This document shows positions 12,976-13,104 of a stretch of DNA of 13,104 nt, in pieces. The notes beneath the pieces are model-generated. The model was given only the letters and a program-made list of their open reading frames with translations. It ran no database searches and was not told where the DNA came from. This DNA is from Lachnospiraceae bacterium UBA3732 (lineage in GTDB: Bacteria; Bacillota; Clostridia; Lachnospirales; Lachnospiraceae). How positions within the stretch are numbered: position 1 is the stretch's first letter; every line of letters begins with the position of its first letter. The position numbers and the translations under genes were made by a program. Location of the stretch: NCBI GenBank assembly GCA_002372545.1, contig DFHD01000110.1, forward strand, positions 1-13,104, in the 5' to 3' direction.

Positions 12976-13104
12976 ATGAAAAAATATGTAGTTACCGGCA
13001 TGAGCTGTGCGGCATGCCAGGCAAGAGTGGAAAAAGCGGTATCGGCGGTGCCGGGGGTGGAGAGCTGTGCAGTCAGCCTCCTTACCAACTCCATGGGCGT
13101 GGAG
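12976..13104 (+). CDS. Heavy-metal (copper-type) translocating P-type ATPase, N-terminal fragment
   Basis: The frame starts at ATG 12976, with AAGGA 7 bases upstream, and runs off the right edge after 43 codons. The visible sequence is a heavy-metal-associated (HMA) domain: the GMSCAAC motif (residues 8-14) contains the CxxC pair that binds Cu(I) or a similar soft metal, followed by a typical helix (ARVEKAVSAVPGV) and strand. In Clostridia this beginning, ending in SLLTNSMGVE, usually belongs to CopA-type copper-exporting ATPases. A free-standing copper chaperone cannot be excluded because the rest is outside the window. It is separated from the preceding run by the terminator and probably has its own promoter. 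Confidence 0.85.
   Translation, partial: MKKYVVTGMSCAACQARVEKAVSAVPGVESCAVSLLTNSMGVE

Noticed and set aside
12747..13094. - strand open frame covering the terminator and the ATPase start
   Set aside because: It runs through a strong terminator and opposes the HMA domain frame, which is clearly coding.

Overview
The window looks like chromosomal DNA of a Gram-positive, butyrate-forming member of the Clostridia, most likely the family Lachnospiraceae. The evidence is a roughly 50% GC base composition, strong purine-rich ribosome binding sites, a LytR-CpsA-Psr (LCP) wall enzyme, an adjacent phosphate butyryltransferase/butyrate kinase pair, and a copper-type P-type ATPase start of a form common in that family. 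Genus cannot be fixed from this window. I see no tRNA, rRNA, CRISPR array, transposase or phage gene, and no gene-free stretch longer than 300 bases.

Layout: (1) 2-3160, + strand: the 3' part of an LCP-family gene, an NTP-transferase-fold nucleotidyltransferase and a polytopic membrane protein with an acidic repeated tail. They are probably co-transcribed and point to cell-surface polymer or wall metabolism. (2) 6052-3139, - strand: an aromatic amino acid operon, tyrA then aroA. TyrA carries an N-terminal domain that looks borrowed from DAHP synthase. AroA is about 587 residues instead of about 430, because of three low-complexity or unaligned insertions, one of them built from 27/30-base tandem repeats. 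The 3' end of aroA overlaps the convergent membrane protein gene by 22 bases. (3) 6053-6217: a divergent regulatory region with a good + strand promoter, a plausible - strand promoter and a 14-base near-palindrome. (4) 6218-12717, + strand: a sodium/calcium antiporter, a small two-helix membrane protein overlapping it by 4 bases, a lysine-rich small protein, ptb, buk, then two proteins each with a single membrane anchor. The run closes at a strong terminator near 12764-12810. (5) 12976 to the right edge: the start of a copper-type P-type ATPase gene.

How the genes work together: ptb and buk convert butyryl-CoA to butyrate with a gain of ATP. tyrA and aroA serve chorismate and tyrosine synthesis. 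The LCP protein and the nucleotidyltransferase suggest attachment and precursor activation of wall glycopolymers. The two anchored proteins after buk have no recognised function; the first has a predicted cytoplasmic Gln/Gly/Tyr/Ser repeat region of prion-like composition, with SYGQQ/NYGQQ motifs like those of eukaryotic FET proteins.

The most interesting points are that prion-like tethered domain, the probable DAHP-synthase-type regulatory domain fused to TyrA, the repeat-expanded AroA, and the recurrence of in-frame tandem repeats in three unrelated genes.
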